Origin: JACKHO01 sp041398745
GTDB taxonomy: Bacteria; Planctomycetota; Planctomycetia; Planctomycetales; Planctomycetaceae
Length of the DNA: 64,000 bases
Reading direction: 5' to 3'
NCBI GenBank assembly: GCA_041398745.1
Contig: JAWKUB010000010.1
Coordinates: forward strand, 62,001-126,000
Shown here: positions 62,185 through 64,000 of the stretch, piece by piece
Layout of the letters: the number at the start of each line of letters is the position of its first letter
How positions within the stretch are numbered: the stretch's first letter is position 1
Notes under the pieces: model-generated
The model's input: the letters and a program-made list of their open reading frames with translations, nothing else
What the model was told of the DNA's origin: nothing
Database searches by the model: none
Translations under genes and position numbers: made by a program

Positions 62185-64000
62185 TTACTCGGCAAACAGG
62201 AATTCGTTGGTATTGAACAGCACTCGGGCCAATGCGGGCAGGCCATGCTCGTCGACAAACCGCACGGCTGGTTCAAGCTCTTCGGAACGAGGCTGACGCT
62301 GGAGTGCCAGTTCGTACATGCTTTTCACTTGGATCGATGTCGTCTCATTACCCTCAGCCGCTCGACTCGCCAGCAGGTCGGCCATGCGCAAGACGAATGA
62401 GTTGTTTAGCAATGACAGGGACTGCGTAGGCGTCGTAGTCACTGCGCGGTCAGGTGTTGTCACAGATGGATCGGGACAGTCGAGGGCGTCGAGCAGTTGA
62501 TTCCGCCCCGAGCGAACCCACATGCGGTAAATGGTCCGTCGGTGAAACTCCGGTTCCTCGCGATCCTGCATAATGTAGAACTGCGAGTTGCGATTAAAGG
62601 TTTCAAAGTTCCGGTAGGATCGTCCGCCGTATTGCGGGTTGAGTGCTCCCGTTACCTGCAGCATGGTGTCGCGGACCACTTCAGCCTCTAATCGTTGCGG
62701 TGCGTACCTCCACAGCCACTGGTTTCCTGCATCTGCGGCCAAGGCGTCGGGCCGCGGGCGTGAGGACTGTCGAAACGTTTCCGATGTCACAATGAGTTTG
62801 TGAACCGCCTTGAGGCTTCCATTCTGTTCGATGAGGTAGTTCGCCAGGAAATCCAACAGCTCTGGATGCGTGGGCCGGATGCCGTTGAAGCCGAAATCGT
62901 TTGGCGAGGCGACAATTCCTGTTCCGAAATGGTAATGCCAAATTCGGTTCACAATGACGCGTGCAAAAATGGGATTCTCTCGTGACGTCATCCACTCGGC
63001 AAACTTGCGTCGACGTTCGGCGTCCGATGCATCAGCGGCAAGATTGAAATCGGCGGAGAGGCCCTGGATGGCCTGAATTCCACCCGCGTTAACTTCTTCC
63101 GCCGGGGAAGCGGCATCACCTCGCAGCAGGACATGTGTCGCTGGCGGTTTTTGCGGTGCCACGGCGTACACTCGAAGATTCTGCAGTTGCCCGATCTCTT
63201 CAGACAACGCCTTCGCCTCCGCCTCCCACTTTCCGAGTTGCGACCGTTGCTCTTCAGACATGCGAGCCAGCAGCTGAGCTTTTGAGACAATGTTGAACCG
63301 GGCGGACGTCACGGCAATTTCGTCATCGGTCAGCGCTTTGTCATACAACTGTGCCTGCTCAATATGGCCAGCCAGCATGCGATTGCCCCCCGGCCCCGTC
63401 CCGTGACGCAGACCCAGCAAGACTTGCGAACTGCCCGGCTCATAGGTCACGAGTCCGGAACTCTGGTACGGCACACCGTACGGCTCCCCGTTCCGATATC
63501 CCTGAATGGTGCCATCTCCCCGATAAACAATGGCCACGTGGACAAGCGACTTGTCGGCCTCCTTTTCCTCATTCCCCTTAAATGAATTCCAGCGGACAAA
63601 GCCATTGCTGCCCGCCATCCACTGTCCGGCCTCGCGTTCGCCGTACACAATGGCGTCGAACACAACGCCGTCAGTCGTTTGCACCGAGAGAACTCCGCCA
63701 CCTTGCTGCGCGAGATCATCCAATCTCACCCACGCTTCGAGCGTCTTGGCTTTCAACTGCGACGTCACAGGAGCGGTCGAGAGATAAGCGTCCTTCCCGT
63801 TCAAATGGAGTTGTCCATCTGAAATGGTCGCTCCACCGTGCAGGGTGCCTTGCAAACTTCCCATGTCGTCATTGGCATCGTTCTCAAACGTCCAGCGGGC
63901 AATGGGCGCGACGGCACTATTGACCTCGCGTCCGTCTTCACCCTGCAGTTCTTTCTGGAGTTGTTCACGCAACGGGATCAGCAGGTTATCGATGTTCGTT
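62185..64000 (-). CDS. LamG / DUF1553 protein of PSD1 type, N-terminus beyond window
   Basis: The frame is open from the stop at 62185 to the right edge, so the gene is cut: at least 605 residues. The visible part has a LamG-like lectin domain (about 25-215; IARWTFENDANDDMGSLQG, LEAWVRLDDLAQQGGGVLSV), a short coiled coil and DUF1553 (NRIWHYHFGTGIVASPNDFG, RPTHPELLDFLANYLIEQNG, VVRDTMLQVTGALNPQYGG). The missing half should hold cytochrome c and DUF1549. A LamG insertion between DUF1549 and DUF1553 is common in this family and suggests carbohydrate binding. Confidence 0.92.
   Translation of the reverse strand, partial: TNIDNLLIPLREQLQKELQGEDGREVNSAVAPIARWTFENDANDDMGSLQGTLHGGATISDGQLHLNGKDAYLSTAPVTSQLKAKTLEAWVRLDDLAQQGGGVLSVQTTDGVVFDAIVYGEREAGQWMAGSNGFVRWNSFKGNEEKEADKSLVHVAIVYRGDGTIQGYRNGEPYGVPYQSSGLVTYEPGSSQVLLGLRHGTGPGGNRMLAGHIEQAQLYDKALTDDEIAVTSARFNIVSKAQLLARMSEEQRSQLGKWEAEAKALSEEIGQLQNLRVYAVAPQKPPATHVLLRGDAASPAEEVNAGGIQAIQGLSADFNLAADASDAERRRKFAEWMTSRENPIFARVIVNRIWHYHFGTGIVASPNDFGFNGIRPTHPELLDFLANYLIEQNGSLKAVHKLIVTSETFRQSSRPRPDALAADAGNQWLWRYAPQRLEAEVVRDTMLQVTGALNPQYGGRSYRNFETFNRNSQFYIMQDREEPEFHRRTIYRMWVRSGRNQLLDALDCPDPSVTTPDRAVTTTPTQSLSLLNNSFVLRMADLLASRAAEGNETTSIQVKSMYELALQRQPRSEELEPAVRFVDEHGLPALARVLFNTNEFLFAE

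Overview
The window comes from a member of the Planctomycetota, most likely order Planctomycetales. The evidence is two DUF1501 genes, each downstream of a DUF1549/DUF1553 (PSD1-type) gene, a DUF1552 gene, an ECF sigma factor coupled to a membrane Ser/Thr kinase, a DsbD with a long periplasmic part, and a flagellar cluster with very divergent MotB-type proteins. No species assignment is attempted.

Layout. 1-2399 (minus): a tightly coupled two-gene operon, an HD-domain protein followed by a large unrecognised protein that runs off the left edge. 2400-6447: a long palindrome, then an integrative-element module (Rep_trans-like replication initiator, excisionase-type HTH protein, tyrosine integrase) next to a tRNA-Arg(ACG) whose 3' end faces the integrase. 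6673-8905: a small conserved protein and a GspA/ExeA-type AAA ATPase. 9295-20601 (minus): a flagellar basal-body, export and motor cluster, read flgB-flgC-fliE-fliF-fliG-fliH-fliI-fliJ-(MotE-like)-fliQ-fliR-flhB-motA-(two MotB-like). Most junctions overlap or are a few bases apart. Divergent from it (20880-24177) lie two HDOD proteins, the second fused to a Ser/Thr kinase domain.

24185-38411: a DUF1501/PSD1 pair, a lone hypothetical, an orphan histidine kinase, a lone SufD, a DUF1552 protein, an HlyD-type adaptor and a DsbD. 38620-45936: a TPR/HEAT lipoprotein, a UAP1-type nucleotidyltransferase, a lipoprotein gene cleanly broken by an ISKra4-family insertion sequence with a 9-bp target duplication, and a SAMHD1/dGTPase-type HD hydrolase. 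46105-54058: a CbiX-like chelatase, an exported alpha/beta hydrolase, a three-gene sigma factor / kinase with zinc anti-sigma motif / secretin-domain protein operon, a small zinc-ribbon membrane protein and a DUF151 nuclease. 54810-60101: the complete imuA-imuB-dnaE2 mutagenesis cassette with a candidate operator. 60174-64000: a SMI1/KNR4 protein and a second DUF1501/PSD1 pair, the latter truncated by the right edge.

Two dispersed non-coding repeats stand out. One is a REP-like hairpin (core CACAGACAGGAATGTCTGTG followed by CCACC), seen seven times between genes and usually at gene 3' ends in a fixed orientation. The other is a 140-170 bp element present in two opposite copies near 46.6 and 54.3 kb. 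The strongest candidates for something undescribed are the HD two-gene operon at the left edge, the REP family, the sigma/kinase/secretin-domain operon and the HDOD-kinase fusion beside the flagellar cluster. All functions are inferred by reading sequence; no database search was run.
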